Positions 5,901-6,448 of a DNA stretch of 6,448 bases are shown here, piece after piece. The position numbers and the translations under genes were made by a program. This DNA comes from JBLNBQ01 sp050260095 (GTDB lineage Bacteria; Bacillota; UBA5301; DYFA01). The stretch is taken from NCBI GenBank assembly GCA_050260095.1, contig JBLNBQ010000067.1, positions 1 through 6,448 on the forward strand, written 5' to 3'. Every line of letters starts with the position of its first letter. The stretch's first letter is position 1. The notes under the pieces were generated by a model that saw nothing but the letters and a program-made list of their open reading frames with translations, was not told the origin of the DNA and did no database searches.

Positions 5901-6448
5901 GTGAAAGGCCAGCGGGAAGGGTTCGGCACAGGGCTCGGCGCCTTCGCCGCCACCCTGGGTTCGGCGGTGGGGCTGGGCAACATCTGGAAGTTCCCTTACC
6001 TGGCCGGCACGTTCGGCGGCGCCGCCTTCATCCTGGTCTACCTGCTTTCGGTGCTGGTCGCGGGCCTTCCGGTCCTGCTCGCCGAGCTGACGATCGGGCG
6101 CCGGAGCCGGGCCAATGCGGTGGACGCGTTCGCACGGCTCGCCCCCGGGACGCTTTGGTATCTGGTGGGGCTTGCCGGAGTGGTGGCCGGCTACCTCGTC
6201 CTCGCTTTCTACACCACCGTCGCGGGCTGGGTGTTCGCCTATGTCTTCCGAGCGCTCTCGGGCGCGCTCTCCTCAACCTCGCCGGAAGCGACCAAGGCGG
6301 CCTTCGCGGCGCTGGCCGCCCATCCCACCGAACCGCTCCTGTGGCAGGTGGCGGTGGTGGCGGTCACCGGCGGCATCGTGGCGGCGGGTGTGCGGCAGGG
6401 CATCGAAGGCGCCGCCAAGCGGCTGATGCCTCTGCTCTTTCTGATCCT
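5901..6448 (+). CDS. Sodium-dependent transporter, SNF (NSS/LeuT) family, N-terminal part (partial at right edge)
   Basis: This is a Na+-coupled symporter of the neurotransmitter:sodium symporter family, probably for amino acids or related amines; the substrate cannot be told from this part. It shows 182 residues of an expected 440-510 and stays open at the right edge. The signature GSAVGLGNIWKFPY spans residues 20-33. With the GTG start, Gly20, Ala22, Val23 and Asn27 fall at the same numbers as the Na1/Na2-site residues of LeuT, which supports this start. TM1 covers about 11-33, TM2 about 40-62 (ending GLPVLLAELTIG), TM3 about 84-118 and TM4 about 146-163. Tyr104, six residues before Trp110, corresponds to LeuT Tyr108 of the substrate site. 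The LeuT extracellular-gate Arg30 is Lys here. It follows the terminator, so it is probably transcribed separately from the ATPase. Confidence 0.9.
   Translation, partial: MKGQREGFGTGLGAFAATLGSAVGLGNIWKFPYLAGTFGGAAFILVYLLSVLVAGLPVLLAELTIGRRSRANAVDAFARLAPGTLWYLVGLAGVVAGYLVLAFYTTVAGWVFAYVFRALSGALSSTSPEATKAAFAALAAHPTEPLLWQVAVVAVTGGIVAAGVRQGIEGAAKRLMPLLFLI

Noticed and set aside
6115..6426. A 103-codon + strand frame within the transporter gene
   Set aside because: It is Arg/Ser/Pro-rich and out of frame with the clear SNF transporter sequence.
1..6448. Search by eye for CRISPR repeats, tRNA/rRNA, insertion-sequence ends, attachment sites or a cryptic novel system
   Set aside because: No spaced direct repeats, no tRNA-like cloverleaf, no transposase or terminal repeats were seen. 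Nearly every base is accounted for by the ATPase genes, the terminator and the transporter. By eye, weak or diverged elements could be missed.

Overview
The window is most of a V/A-type (rotary) ATPase operon. All complete genes read rightward on the + strand, in the order E (3' part only) - C - F - A - B - D. A rho-independent terminator follows, and then the 5' part of a Na+-dependent SNF/LeuT-family transporter gene. The DNA is strongly GC-rich with G/C-ending codons. Subunits A and B carry sequence blocks that, as I recall the family, resemble the Enterococcus NtpA/NtpB type (for example NTLRVVKVFWGLD in A and LPSLSRLKDKG in B) more than archaeal enzymes. Together with the good Shine-Dalgarno sites and the GTG/TTG starts, this suggests a high-GC Bacillota (Clostridia or Symbiobacterium-like) bacterium. 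That taxonomic call is an inference, not a match.

Layout: 1-425 is the C-terminal 140 residues of peripheral-stalk subunit E, cut by the window edge. 440-1603 (or from 422) is subunit C, the collar that joins the central rotor to the membrane ring. 1590-1919 is subunit F, part of the central rotor. 1916-3691 is catalytic subunit A. 3684-5096 is the nucleotide-binding, non-catalytic subunit B. 5141-5800 is rotor-shaft subunit D. 5831-5860 is the terminator. 5901-6448 is the start of an SNF transporter, open at the right edge. Genes in the E-to-B block are overlapping or nearly touching, which suggests one polycistronic, translationally coupled message. The only real gap inside the operon is the 44 bases between B and D. 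No stretch longer than about 100 bases lacks a gene.

How they work together: A3B3 hydrolyses or makes ATP, D and F turn inside it, C docks the shaft on the membrane ring, and E (with a G/H partner) holds the stator. The membrane parts (I/a and K/c) and the G/H stalk gene are not in view and are expected upstream of position 1. The coupling ion (H+ or Na+) therefore cannot be decided here. The adjacent Na+-coupled symporter is suggestive but is probably a separate transcription unit.

I found no mobile element, CRISPR array, RNA gene or novel system. The items most worth a second look are an extra Pro/Gly-rich segment inside subunit C, competing start codons at two gene junctions, and the very short leader of the transporter gene.
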